The translations under genes and the position numbers were made by a program. Positions 28,977 through 37,122 of a stretch of DNA of 64,000 nt are shown piece by piece. Each line of letters opens with the position of its first letter. Position 1 is the first letter of the stretch. Origin of the DNA: Paracoccaceae bacterium (GTDB lineage: Bacteria > Pseudomonadota > Alphaproteobacteria > Rhodobacterales > Rhodobacteraceae); the NCBI GenBank assembly GCA_024639125.1, contig JAHEJA010000004.1, positions 1 through 64,000 of the forward strand. The letters are read 5' to 3'. The notes under the pieces are model-generated. The model was not told where the DNA came from, searched no databases, and saw nothing but the letters and a program-made list of their open reading frames with translations.

Positions 28977-29007
28977 ACCCTCTCATTGAAAAGTGAGAGG
29001 GTTTTTT
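28977..29007 (+). terminator. rpoH terminator that contains the next gene's ribosome binding site
   Basis: ACCCTCTCA, loop TTGAAAAG, TGAGAGGG(T), then six T. The right arm holds GAGAGG (28995-29000), which is the only Shine-Dalgarno-like sequence for the ATG at 29009. Termination and initiation signals are thus the same nucleotides. Confidence 0.85.
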
Positions 29008-29008
29008 G

Positions 29009-29974
29009 ATGGCGAATGAATTGCGTTGGGGAATACTGGGGGCTGCCAAATTTGCCCGCGAACATATGGGGCCGGCAATTCACCAAACCCCGTATAACCG
29101 AATTGCCGCCTTGGCGACATCGCATCCAGACAAAGCCGCACCATTTTTGGCGATGGATAGCCGTATCACAGTGTTCAAAGACTATGATGCTATGATCCAC
29201 AGCGATGAGATCGACGCGGTTTATGTGCCTTTACCCAATCATTTGCATGTTGAGTGGGCGCATAAGGCGGCGCAGGCGGGCAAGCATGTTCTGTGCGAAA
29301 AACCGATTGCGATGCAGGCAGATGAAATTGACGGTCTTATCAAGCTGCGTGATCAACAAAAGGTTCTTATTGCCGAGGCATTTATGATTGTTCATCATCC
29401 TCAATGGCAATATGCACGCGAATTGTTTCAATCCGGCGCTATTGGCAATTTGGTACAGGTTGATGGAGTCTTTTCCTATGATAACCGAGCAGACACAGCC
29501 AATATTCGCAATCGTCCCGAAACAGGCGGTGGCGGTATTCGCGACATCGGGGTGTATACATTTGGATCCACGCGGTATGTCACCGGCGAAGACCCCACTC
29601 ATATTCTATCAACCAAGATTGACCGTGTGAACGACGTTGATACATGGGCGAATGTGACTGCTCAATTTCCAAGTTTCTTTTTTAATGGAACCACCTCTAT
29701 GGCGATGTTGCCGCGACAAGAGATGAATTTCCATGGAGAAAACGGTATTATCCGCTTAACAGCCCCCTTTAATCCAACGGTGTTTGATCAGGCCGAAGTC
29801 CACTTTATCCAAGGGAACGGAATTCAAACGACCAAACGGTTTCCCCAAGACAATCACTATGTCCATCAGGTGCGCGCGTTCTACAATTCAGTTGTAAACG
29901 GGGATGGCTATGCGTGCCCTTTAGAGTTTTCAAAAGGCACGCAGCGCATGATCGATATGGCATTTGCACATTAA
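29009..29974 (+). CDS. Gfo/Idh/MocA family oxidoreductase
   Basis: A 321-residue NAD(P)-dependent oxidoreductase. N-terminal Rossmann motif WGILGAAKFA (7-16) binds the dinucleotide; YVPLPNHLHVEWAHKAAQAGKHVLCEKPIA contains the conserved Glu-Lys-Pro of the family, and AEAFMIVHHPQW holds the catalytic region. The C-terminal alpha/beta domain has GGGGIRDIGVYTF. Members act on sugars, inositols or other polyols; this substrate is unknown and no sugar genes are adjacent. The start at 29009 lies just after the rpoH terminator T run. A hairpin terminator follows. Confidence 0.9.
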   Translation: MANELRWGILGAAKFAREHMGPAIHQTPYNRIAALATSHPDKAAPFLAMDSRITVFKDYDAMIHSDEIDAVYVPLPNHLHVEWAHKAAQAGKHVLCEKPIAMQADEIDGLIKLRDQQKVLIAEAFMIVHHPQWQYARELFQSGAIGNLVQVDGVFSYDNRADTANIRNRPETGGGGIRDIGVYTFGSTRYVTGEDPTHILSTKIDRVNDVDTWANVTAQFPSFFFNGTTSMAMLPRQEMNFHGENGIIRLTAPFNPTVFDQAEVHFIQGNGIQTTKRFPQDNHYVHQVRAFYNSVVNGDGYACPLEFSKGTQRMIDMAFAH

Positions 29975-29986
29975 CCAAACGGGGTG

Positions 29987-30013
29987 AAAAGGTAGCTTAA
30001 TTAGCTGCCTTTT
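29987..30013. terminator. Hairpin terminator after the Gfo/Idh/MocA gene
   Basis: AAAAGGTAGCT, loop TAATT, AGCTGCCTTTT (one G-T pair), with T residues continuing to 30014. It overlaps the stop codon and last codons of the convergent phaZ gene and could act for both directions because the outer pairs are A/T. Confidence 0.7.
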
Positions 30014-31274
30014 TAGCTTGGCCAGGTGCTTTTGTGCGTGGCATTTTGGAATGCATGTCGATGAACTCCAAAACCAAGGGGCGGATATTATTGCGCCAGC
30101 TTTTCCCTGCGAAAATACCATAATGGCCTGCATCCGGTTCTAGGTGTTGTCGTTTATTTGCCGAATCAACACCGGTACATAGATCAAGCGCGGCAACGCA
30201 TTGACCCGGGGCAGAGATGTCATCTTTGGCGCCTTCGACTGTCATAATTGCAACATCTGTGATCTTGCCCATATCGACCTTGGTCCCATTAACGACAAAT
30301 GCGTTTTTGGCGATCTCACATTTTTTGAATATACGATCGACAGTAGAAAGATAGAATTCTGCAGTCATGTCCATCACGGCCAAATATTCATCGTAGAATT
30401 TATTATGCGGATCAAAGTCCGAAGCCTCGCCTTGGGCGACGCGCATGATTTGATCTGTGAATGCCTTGGAGTGGCGATCCCCGTTCATCGACATGAAGGA
30501 TGCCAATTGTAACAATCCGGGATAAACTTTGCGACCAACACCCGCATATTTGTATCCAACACGTTGGATCATTGTTTGTTCAAGTTGACCCATTGTAACG
30601 CTGTGACCAAAATCCGTGACGTCTGTTGGGCTTGCTTCTGGATCGATCGGCCCCCCAATCAAAGTAAGACTACGCGGTTGCGCGCTTGGGTTTTCTTGGG
30701 CCAAATAAGCCGTGGCAGCAAGCGTAAGAGGCGCAGGTTGACAGACGGCTATGACATGGGTGTCAGGCCCTAAATGACGCATATAATCAACAAGGTAGAG
30801 GGTATAATCCTCTACGTCGAATTTGCCTTTTGACACAGGTATGTCGCGGGCATTGTGCCAATCCGTGACATAGACTTCGCAATCGGGAATAAGGCTGCGG
30901 ACCGTAGAGCGCAACAATGTTGCATAATGCCCTGACATCGGCGCCACCAAAAGAACCTTGCGGTCCATCGTTTCGCGATCGGACACTTTGAAATGGATAA
31001 GGTCGCCAAAGTCGCTTTTTACTTCGATGTTAATATCAACAGTATGATCCCGCCCATCTGCGCAGGTGAAACTATCTAAATTCCAATCTGGTTTGACAAC
31101 CATACGCTGGAATGTGCGTTCTGTTACTTCGCCCCATGCTGCAATCATATTCATCATAGGGTTTGGAACCAAAGCAAACATCGGATAAGATGCCATTGCC
31201 TGAGCAGAAGCGCCCATCCATTGGTTTGTATTGCGAATTGATTCCATAAAGTCGTAACTTGCCATGTATCGCAT
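29997..31274 (-). CDS. phaZ: Intracellular polyhydroxyalkanoate depolymerase
   Basis: A 425-residue alpha/beta-hydrolase of the intracellular PHB depolymerase family. The nucleophile is Cys178 in VIAVCQPAP, replacing the serine of lipases as in Cupriavidus PhaZ1. TDWHNARDIPVSKGKFDVEDYTLYLVDYMRHLGP is the typical segment before it, and EPDAGHYGIFAGKSW holds the catalytic histidine. It degrades native PHB granules to hydroxybutyrate oligomers. AGGAG precedes ATG 31274. It is divergent from phaC, and the PhaR-like site in the 106-bp gap could govern both. Confidence 0.93.
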   Translation of the reverse strand: MRYMASYDFMESIRNTNQWMGASAQAMASYPMFALVPNPMMNMIAAWGEVTERTFQRMVVKPDWNLDSFTCADGRDHTVDINIEVKSDFGDLIHFKVSDRETMDRKVLLVAPMSGHYATLLRSTVRSLIPDCEVYVTDWHNARDIPVSKGKFDVEDYTLYLVDYMRHLGPDTHVIAVCQPAPLTLAATAYLAQENPSAQPRSLTLIGGPIDPEASPTDVTDFGHSVTMGQLEQTMIQRVGYKYAGVGRKVYPGLLQLASFMSMNGDRHSKAFTDQIMRVAQGEASDFDPHNKFYDEYLAVMDMTAEFYLSTVDRIFKKCEIAKNAFVVNGTKVDMGKITDVAIMTVEGAKDDISAPGQCVAALDLCTGVDSANKRQHLEPDAGHYGIFAGKSWRNNIRPLVLEFIDMHSKMPRTKAPGQAKKAAN

Positions 31275-31320
31275 TTTAGTTTCTCCTTCGGCGAATATTT
31301 GTTCTTGCTATTCAGCCGAA

Positions 31321-31357
31321 TTGTAATTTTGTTACTTCAGCGTATGCTGCATAGCAG
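31321..31357 (+). promoter_or_regulatory. Candidate phaC promoter with PhaR-like operator
   Basis: TTGTAA (31321-31326), 16 bases, TATGCT (31343-31348) is a plausible promoter. The palindrome CTGC-ATA-GCAG (31347-31357) overlaps the -10 and the presumed start of transcription. CTGC-N3/4-GCAG is the reported PhaR recognition pattern in Paracoccus and Rhodobacter. The site lies between the divergent phaZ and phaC genes. Confidence 0.55.
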
Positions 31358-31380
31358 AAAGATAAGTGGAAAAAATTGAT

Positions 31381-33174
31381 ATGACAACAGACGACACACA
31401 AATTGTAACCAATAGTGATGTTTTGCAGCAGAACCTGTCCAAGCTTGACGAGCTGACCAAACGTTTTGTCCAAGTTGTTCAAAATAAGAAAAAGATAAAC
31501 TCGGCTTTGAACGGACCGGGGCCAGATTTGATGCTAAAGGCGTCAACGGCCTATTGGCAAAATATGTTAGAAAACCCCAGCAAATTGATGGAGCAACAGA
31601 TTGCCTATTGGGGTCAAACGTTAACCCATTTTGTCGAGGCACAGCAGGCTATGACAACTGGTGCTGCTGAAGATGCTGAGAAAGACGCCCCCAAGGATCG
31701 CCGTTTTTCAAATCCGCAATGGACCACGAATCCTTATTTCCGCCTAATTCGTCAGCAATACGAAACCAACGTCGCAACGATGCGTGCCTCGGTTGCTCAG
31801 GTCGAAGGCTTGCCAAACAAAGAACGCCAAAGGTTAAATTATTTTACGCAACAAATCGTTGATATGATGGCGCCGACAAATTTCTTTGGCACCAATCCTG
31901 ATGCGCTCGAACGGGCCGTGGAAACCGAAGGTCAGTCGCTGATCACGGGGCTAGAAAATTTAATTACGGATCTAGAAGCCAACGAAGGTGAATTGATCGT
32001 CAAACTTGCGGACGAGTCCGCATTTGAAGTGGGTGGAAACATTGCGACGTCGCCCGGCAAGGTCATTTTCCGCAATGATATGATGGAGCTTATTCAATAC
32101 ACTCCGACGGCTGACGAAGTCTATGAAACGCCGATTGTCATCTTTCCTCCGTGGATCAATAAATACTACATCTTGGATCTGAAACAGCAAAACAGTTTGA
32201 TCAAATGGATTACAGATCAAGGGTATACTTTGTTTGTTGTCTCTTGGATCAATCCCGACGCAAGCCACCGTCAAGTTGGATTAGAAGACTATATCGAACG
32301 CGGCTATCTCAAGGCGTTTGACATCGTAAAAGATGTCACCGGTCAATCAGAGGTAAACGCGATTGGCTATTGTATCGCGGGAACCACACTAAGTTTGACA
32401 TTGTCCTTGCTTAAAAAGCGCGGCGACACAACGATTAAATCCGCAACGTTCTTTACCGCTTTGACGGATTTTTCGGATCAGGGGGAATTTACGCCGTTCT
32501 TGCAAAATGACTTTATCGATGGGATCGAGCAACAAGTCGAAGACACGGGTATGTTAGAAAGCTTTATCATGTCGCGCACCTTTAGTTATTTGCGCTCGAA
32601 TGATTTGATTTATACCCCTGCGATCAAAAGCTATATGATGGGCGAGGCGCCACCAGCATTCGATCTTTTGTTCTGGAACGGCGACGGCGCGAATTTGCCA
32701 GCCAAAATGGTTATGCAATATCTGCGCGGTCTTTGCCAAAACAATGAATTTGCAGATAAGGGTTTTGATCTGATGGGGGAAACGTTGCATTTGTCTGATG
32801 TTGATGTCCCCGTCTGTTCGATTGCCTGTGAAACAGATCATATCGCGGCTTGGAAGGATTGTTATCGTGGTGTTCAGCAGATGGGCAGTACGGACAAAAC
32901 GTTTATTCTTTCACAGTCGGGCCACATTGCCGGAATTGTTAATCCGCCAAGTAAAATGAAATATGGGCATTATACCAATGATGACCTGAATTTGGAAAAC
33001 GAGGATTGGTATGCCTCCGCGACCTTTACCCAAGGAAGTTGGTGGCCACGCTGGGAAACATGGCTGCGAGCTCGATCTGGAAACAAAGTTCCTGCCCGCG
33101 TTCCAGGTGAATCGGGGTATGATGTGATCATGGATGCGCCAGGATTATATGTTATGCGTCGCGCAACTGATTGA
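31381..33174 (+). CDS. phaC: Class I polyhydroxyalkanoate synthase
   Basis: A 597-residue PHA polymerase. The N-terminal helical part contains DRRFSNPQWTTNPYFRLIRQ (about 107-126), typical of class I enzymes. The catalytic Cys331 lies in the lipase-like box GYCIAGT; Asp and His follow around DVPVCSIACETDHIAAW and SQSGHIAGIVNPP. It polymerises 3-hydroxyacyl-CoA into PHB granules. A GTG start at 31366 would add five residues, but ATG 31381 is taken. The phaP and phaR genes follow on the same strand; phaA and phaB are not in the window. Confidence 0.95.
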   Translation: MTTDDTQIVTNSDVLQQNLSKLDELTKRFVQVVQNKKKINSALNGPGPDLMLKASTAYWQNMLENPSKLMEQQIAYWGQTLTHFVEAQQAMTTGAAEDAEKDAPKDRRFSNPQWTTNPYFRLIRQQYETNVATMRASVAQVEGLPNKERQRLNYFTQQIVDMMAPTNFFGTNPDALERAVETEGQSLITGLENLITDLEANEGELIVKLADESAFEVGGNIATSPGKVIFRNDMMELIQYTPTADEVYETPIVIFPPWINKYYILDLKQQNSLIKWITDQGYTLFVVSWINPDASHRQVGLEDYIERGYLKAFDIVKDVTGQSEVNAIGYCIAGTTLSLTLSLLKKRGDTTIKSATFFTALTDFSDQGEFTPFLQNDFIDGIEQQVEDTGMLESFIMSRTFSYLRSNDLIYTPAIKSYMMGEAPPAFDLLFWNGDGANLPAKMVMQYLRGLCQNNEFADKGFDLMGETLHLSDVDVPVCSIACETDHIAAWKDCYRGVQQMGSTDKTFILSQSGHIAGIVNPPSKMKYGHYTNDDLNLENEDWYASATFTQGSWWPRWETWLRARSGNKVPARVPGESGYDVIMDAPGLYVMRRATD

Positions 33175-33198
33175 TTTTCCTGTATATCTAAAATTATT

Positions 33199-33248
33199 CT
33201 GCACCGCAGCAAAAAATACTTGAAATGCTGCAGTGCAGAATGTATATA
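33199..33248 (+). promoter_or_regulatory. phaP promoter with two PhaR-like operators
   Basis: TTGAAA (33220-33225), 17 bases, TATATA (33243-33248) gives a near-ideal housekeeping promoter. CTGC-AGT-GCAG (33228-33238) lies in the spacer between them and CTGC-ACC-GCAG (33199-33209) lies upstream of the -35. Extended over 18 bases, the two sites are almost identical in inverted orientation. Binding inside the spacer would block RNA polymerase, matching the known role of PhaR as phaP repressor. Confidence 0.75.
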
Positions 33249-33303
33249 TTTGGTACAAGGTCAAAAACAGAGAGCCTCTGTTAATCGGTTAAAGGATATT
33301 ATC

Positions 33304-33750
33304 ATGACAAAAGCACTAGATATGACAGCTATTTTCAAAGACATGATGGGCGCATTTCCAGTAGACACATCCATGTTCGACGGCGCGTTCAAAAACGCGA
33401 CATCCATGAATGAAAAACTAGCAGGCGTTGCATTTTCAGCAGCTGAAAAATCTGCTGTGTTGTCTACAAAATGGACGCAAGAAACATTGGCGAAAATGAC
33501 AGAAATGTCAAAAGCCAAAGCAGAGCCAGCAGATTACGCAAAAGCAATGACAGAATTCGCGTCTGCTCAAGCTGAAGTTGCTGCAGAAAACATGGCGGCT
33601 TTCGCAGAAATCGCGAAAAAAGTTCAAATGGACACAGTAGAATTGTTGATGGCAGCTGGCAAAGAAGCCACTGAAGAAGCAACTGCTGCAGTTCAAAAAG
33701 CAACAAGCGACGTTACAGCTGCTGCTAAAAAAGCAACTGCTGCAAAGTAA
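33304..33750 (+). CDS. phaP: Phasin, PHA granule surface protein
   Basis: A 148-residue protein almost wholly alpha-helical and alanine-rich, with an amphipathic heptad pattern (for example AEVAAENMAAFAEIAKKV) and a Lys/Ala/Thr-rich tail ending in KKATAAK. Size, composition and place between phaC and phaR identify a phasin, which coats PHB granules and controls their number and size. AAAGGA precedes the ATG at 33304; the longer frame to 33220 is inside the promoter. Strong expression is expected from the TTGAAA-N17-TATATA promoter when PhaR is released. A perfect hairpin terminator follows. Confidence 0.93.
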   Translation: MTKALDMTAIFKDMMGAFPVDTSMFDGAFKNATSMNEKLAGVAFSAAEKSAVLSTKWTQETLAKMTEMSKAKAEPADYAKAMTEFASAQAEVAAENMAAFAEIAKKVQMDTVELLMAAGKEATEEATAAVQKATSDVTAAAKKATAAK

Positions 33751-33797
33751 GAACCTGCTTTTCGGCCCGAACTCCTCCCTCCCTAGGGCTGAGGCAT

Positions 33798-33820
33798 AGA
33801 GCGAGCATTATGCTCGCTCT
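33798..33820 (+). terminator. Terminator of phaP
   Basis: AGAGCGAGCAT and ATGCTCGCTCT form an 11-base perfect inverted repeat around one T, followed by TTTCTTTTTG. It separates phaP from phaR, so phaR likely receives reduced readthrough or has its own promoter. Confidence 0.9.
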
Positions 33821-33849
33821 TTCTTTTTGTGCGCAGACCGCGTAAGGTT

Positions 33850-33863
33850 TGCTGCAGTGCTGC
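33850..33863 (+). promoter_or_regulatory. Candidate PhaR autoregulatory operator
   Basis: TGCTGCAGTGC (33851-33861 within TTGCTGCAGTGCTGCAA) is identical to 11 bases of the second phaP operator, and the wider 17 bases form a near-palindrome. It lies 18 bases before the phaR GTG start. The strict CTGC-N3-GCAG pattern has one mismatch here (GCTG), so affinity may be weaker. Confidence 0.5.
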
Positions 33864-33880
33864 AATCCTGGGAGGAACCC

Positions 33881-34450
33881 GTGGCTGATACTTCGAAACC
33901 ACTCTTGATCAAGCGTTATGCAAGTCGCCGGTTATACAATACCGAAACCAGCGATTATGTAACGTTAGAAGATATCTCGACCTTTATTCGTGACGGTCGC
34001 GAAGTTCAGATTGTTGATCTAAAATCAGGCGACGATCTAACACGACAGTACCTTTTGCAGATCATCGCAGAACACGAAAGCCGTGGGGAAAGCGTGCTTC
34101 CGATTGATGTCTTAACCGATCTCGTCCGCAGCTATACCACGCAAGCCACATCGGTTGTGCCGCAGTTCTTGCAAATGTCCTTTGATATGTTGCGCGACGG
34201 ACAAAGCAAGATGGTTGAAAACATGACGAGCATGTCGCCTGTTTCGGCGCCGATCCCCGGTTTGGATATGATGCAAGCTCAGCAAGAAGCCTTTATCAAA
34301 GCTTGGACAGGTGGATTTGCAGGCTGGCCAACCGCCAAAAGCAAACCTGCTCAGCCCGCGACCAAGGATGCGCAAAGCGATAGCGATTTGAATGACATCA
34401 AAAGCCAGCTTGCCGAGTTACAAGCCAAATTAAACGACCTAGGGAAATAG
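33881..34450 (+). CDS. phaR: Polyhydroxyalkanoate synthesis repressor PhaR
   Basis: A 189-residue regulator. The N-terminal PHB/PHA accumulation regulator DNA-binding domain is seen as IKRYASRRLYNTETSDYVTLEDI, followed by the PHB_acc domain with VVPQFLQMSFDMLRDGQSKM, which binds PHB; the C-terminus is a coiled coil (DIKSQLAELQAKLNDLG). PhaR represses phaP and its own gene until it is titrated onto nascent PHB granules. GGAGGAACCC directly precedes the GTG at 33881, giving (M)ADTSKPLLIKRYA, so the longer frame from 33827 is rejected. It is convergent with the amine oxidoreductase gene 3 bp away. Confidence 0.95.
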   Translation: MADTSKPLLIKRYASRRLYNTETSDYVTLEDISTFIRDGREVQIVDLKSGDDLTRQYLLQIIAEHESRGESVLPIDVLTDLVRSYTTQATSVVPQFLQMSFDMLRDGQSKMVENMTSMSPVSAPIPGLDMMQAQQEAFIKAWTGGFAGWPTAKSKPAQPATKDAQSDSDLNDIKSQLAELQAKLNDLGK

Positions 34451-34453
34451 GGG

Positions 34454-35758
34454 CTAAATCCCCAACCGATCTCGCAGAGCGTACCATGTCATCGCAGTGA
34501 CCAACATGGGCGTTCTTGCGATGCCACCGCCCGGAAAAGGTATGGCTGGGACGCGTGCCATCGTGTCAAATCCATCGCTCTGCCCTTGAATAGCAAGCGC
34601 CATGAGTTTCCCCGCATGCGTGGCTGTTCCCACGCCATGCCCCGAATACCCAGACGCAGACAGAATATTCTGATCAAGCCGCCGCACATAGGGCATGCGT
34701 TTGACCGTAATGCCCAAAGTTCCCCCCCAAGCATAGTCAATGCGGACATCTTTAAGATGCGGGAATATCTCGCACATTGGCTTGCGGACTGTGGCTGCGA
34801 TGTCTTTTGGAAAGCGATAGCTATAATTTTCACCACCGCCGAACAGCAGGCGACCATCGTGGGACAGGCGGAAATAGTTCACAACGAATTTTGTATCCGC
34901 AACGGCCACATCTTGGTTCAGGACGCGTTTTGCATCATCGCCCAACGGCTCGGTTGCGGCGATGAAATTATTGATCGGCATGACGCGGCTGGCCACTTTG
35001 CGGTTCAGCCCGCCTAGATATCCATTACAGGCCAAGATAACATGTTCGCAATCGACCTCACCTTGATCGGTGCGAACACTTGGGCGTGGGCCTTGTTGAA
35101 TGTGGTGAACATGTGTTTTTTCATAAATCCGCACGCCTGCATCAGCCGCTGCTTGACCCAAGCCCAAAGCATAGCGAAGAGGGTGTAAATGCCCGGCACT
35201 CATGTCCAAAATGCCGCCGTCATAGGCCGGAGAGGGGCAAAGTTCTTGGGCGGCTGCGCTGTCTAGTTTCTGAATGCTGTCGTAGCCATATCGCGTATTT
35301 AGATAGTCTGCATAGCTATGAAGTTCACGGGTTTCTTTGGGATTTAATCCAATATTGGCAACACCGGGGCGATAGTAACAGTCGATGTCAAATCGCTTGA
35401 TCAAGGATTTGACCAAAGTTTTGGCGTCTTCGGCAAGCTCCCAAAGCTTGTCGGCGTCGTCTTGGCCCATAAGTGCGGCAAGCGCGTCTTGTTCTTTGCG
35501 CTGACCAGATCCCAGTTGCCCACCATTGCGACCTGATGCGCCAAAACCGATTTTGTGGGCATCCAACAAAACCACATCGCGCCCAGCTTCGGCTAAATGA
35601 AGTGCGGCAGACAACCCTGTGTAGCCAGCGCCGATAATACAGACATCCGCCTTGATCCGCCCCTTAAGGGATGGGAAGTCGGCAAGCGGTGTTGCCGTCG
35701 CCCCGTACCAGCTATCAGGATATTGTCCCTTTTTATCGTTTGAATACAGAAGGTTCAT
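34454..35758 (-). CDS. FAD-dependent oxidoreductase, gamma-glutamylputrescine oxidase-like
   Basis: A 434-residue DAO-family flavoprotein. The GxGxxG FAD motif is CIIGAGYTGLSAALHLAEAG (about 40-59), preceded by a short PuuB-like leader (SWYGATA). GFGASGRNGGQL and the C-terminal SGYSGHGVGTATHAGKL match gamma-glutamylputrescine oxidase and related glutamylated-amine or sarcosine-type oxidases. It likely oxidises a C-N bond of a secondary amine. The ATG at 35758 overlaps the stop of the upstream GS-like gene (ATGA), so translation is coupled. The substrate is an inference from the neighbouring ligases. Confidence 0.8.
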   Translation of the reverse strand: MNLLYSNDKKGQYPDSWYGATATPLADFPSLKGRIKADVCIIGAGYTGLSAALHLAEAGRDVVLLDAHKIGFGASGRNGGQLGSGQRKEQDALAALMGQDDADKLWELAEDAKTLVKSLIKRFDIDCYYRPGVANIGLNPKETRELHSYADYLNTRYGYDSIQKLDSAAAQELCPSPAYDGGILDMSAGHLHPLRYALGLGQAAADAGVRIYEKTHVHHIQQGPRPSVRTDQGEVDCEHVILACNGYLGGLNRKVASRVMPINNFIAATEPLGDDAKRVLNQDVAVADTKFVVNYFRLSHDGRLLFGGGENYSYRFPKDIAATVRKPMCEIFPHLKDVRIDYAWGGTLGITVKRMPYVRRLDQNILSASGYSGHGVGTATHAGKLMALAIQGQSDGFDTMARVPAIPFPGGGIARTPMLVTAMTWYALRDRLGI

Positions 35759-37122
35759 ACGTTCAACAAAAGGTGTTCGCGCTCCCAAGGGGAAATGACC
35801 TGAAGGAATTCTTCGTATTCTGTGCGTTTGACAATGGAATAGACCCGCGTAAATTCAGGCCCAAGGATATCGCGCAATTCTTCTGAGGCTTCGAATAAAT
35901 CCAAAGCTTCGCCCATGACGCGTGGAATGTCTTCGTCTCCGTCATAGGCATCACCGTGGAATTGTTTTGATGGGCGTACTTCGTTCATCATGCCCAAATA
36001 TCCACAGGCCAAAGATGCCGCGATTCCAAGATACGGATTGCAATCCATACCCGCCAACCGGTTTTCCACGCGACGTCCGCTTGGGTCAGAAATCGGAATA
36101 CGGATACCCGTGGTCCGATTGTCCCGCGCCCATTCAAGGTTGATTGGTGCTGCGTGATCTTTGACATAGCGTCGATAGGAATTCACATAGGGGGCAAGCA
36201 CTGCGATCGCAGCCGGAAGGTATTTTTGCAACCCACCGATAAAGTGATAAAACAGATCGGTTTCACCACCCTGTGGACCAGAAAATGCATTTTTCCCAGT
36301 TTCGATGTCGATGATCGAATGGTGGATATGCATAGCGCTTCCGGGTTCGTCTTCGATTGGTTTTGCCATAAAGGTGGCAAAGCAATCGTGGCGCAGTGCG
36401 GCTTCTCGGATCAGGCGTTTGAAATAGAATACTTCGTCGGCAAGCTTGATTGGATCACCGTGACGAAGGTTGATTTCAAGCTGACCTGCGCCGCCTTCTT
36501 GGGTGATGCCATCGATTTCAAACCCTTGCGCTTCGGCAAAATCATAAATGTCGTCAATCACCGGACCGAATTCATCGACGGCGGTCATTGAATAGGCTTG
36601 CCGCGCGGCAGCCGGACGACCCGTACGGCCCATCATTGGGGCGATGGCTTTGGCAGGATCAATGTTGCGGCCTACCAAAAAGAATTCCATCTCTGGTGCC
36701 ACAACAGGGGTCCAGCCTTGTTTTTTGTAAAGGTCAACAACGCGACGTAGCACATTGCGGGGGGCAAACGGAACCGGATTGCCTTTTCGGTCATAAGCAT
36801 CATGAATAACCTGAAGCGTCCAGTCCGCAGTCCATGGCGCCGCCGTTGCTGTGCTGTAGTCGGGTTTTAGGATCATGTCGCGTTCGATAAATCCCTCTTT
36901 GCCAGCGGCTTCACCCCAATCACCCGTGATCGTTTGATAAAAAATTGAGTCGGGTAAATAAAATGAACTTTGACGTGCAAATTTGGTCGCAGGTACAGCT
37001 TTGCCCCGTGCAATGCCGGGCAAGTCTGCAATGATGCATTCGACTTCGTCCAGTTTGCGCCCCTCTAAAAAGTTTTGCGCACGTGGTGGCAATATCGCCG
37101 TTAAATCATCAAGCTCTTTCAT
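35755..37122 (-). CDS. Glutamine synthetase family protein, PuuA-like (second ligase of cluster)
   Basis: A 455-residue GS-fold ligase. Motifs: APEMEFFLV (metal-binding Glu), EGGAGQLEINL, GSAMHIHHSI (His of the active site), VNSYRRYV, DNRTTGIRIP and RVENRLAGMDCNPYLG. The GlnA adenylylation loop is absent. Resemblance to gamma-glutamylputrescine synthetase (PuuA) suggests glutamylation of an amine. The gene overlaps both neighbours by ATGA. It is the paralog of the gene at 37884-39218, but the two are clearly divergent, so they probably use different substrates or form a mixed complex. Confidence 0.85.
   Translation of the reverse strand: MKELDDLTAILPPRAQNFLEGRKLDEVECIIADLPGIARGKAVPATKFARQSSFYLPDSIFYQTITGDWGEAAGKEGFIERDMILKPDYSTATAAPWTADWTLQVIHDAYDRKGNPVPFAPRNVLRRVVDLYKKQGWTPVVAPEMEFFLVGRNIDPAKAIAPMMGRTGRPAAARQAYSMTAVDEFGPVIDDIYDFAEAQGFEIDGITQEGGAGQLEINLRHGDPIKLADEVFYFKRLIREAALRHDCFATFMAKPIEDEPGSAMHIHHSIIDIETGKNAFSGPQGGETDLFYHFIGGLQKYLPAAIAVLAPYVNSYRRYVKDHAAPINLEWARDNRTTGIRIPISDPSGRRVENRLAGMDCNPYLGIAASLACGYLGMMNEVRPSKQFHGDAYDGDEDIPRVMGEALDLFEASEELRDILGPEFTRVYSIVKRTEYEEFLQVISPWEREHLLLNV

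Noticed and set aside
33464-33706. Leucine/glutamine-rich open frame antisense to phaP
   Set aside because: Its composition results from reverse reading of the Ala/Lys-rich phasin; there is no promoter or ribosome binding site.
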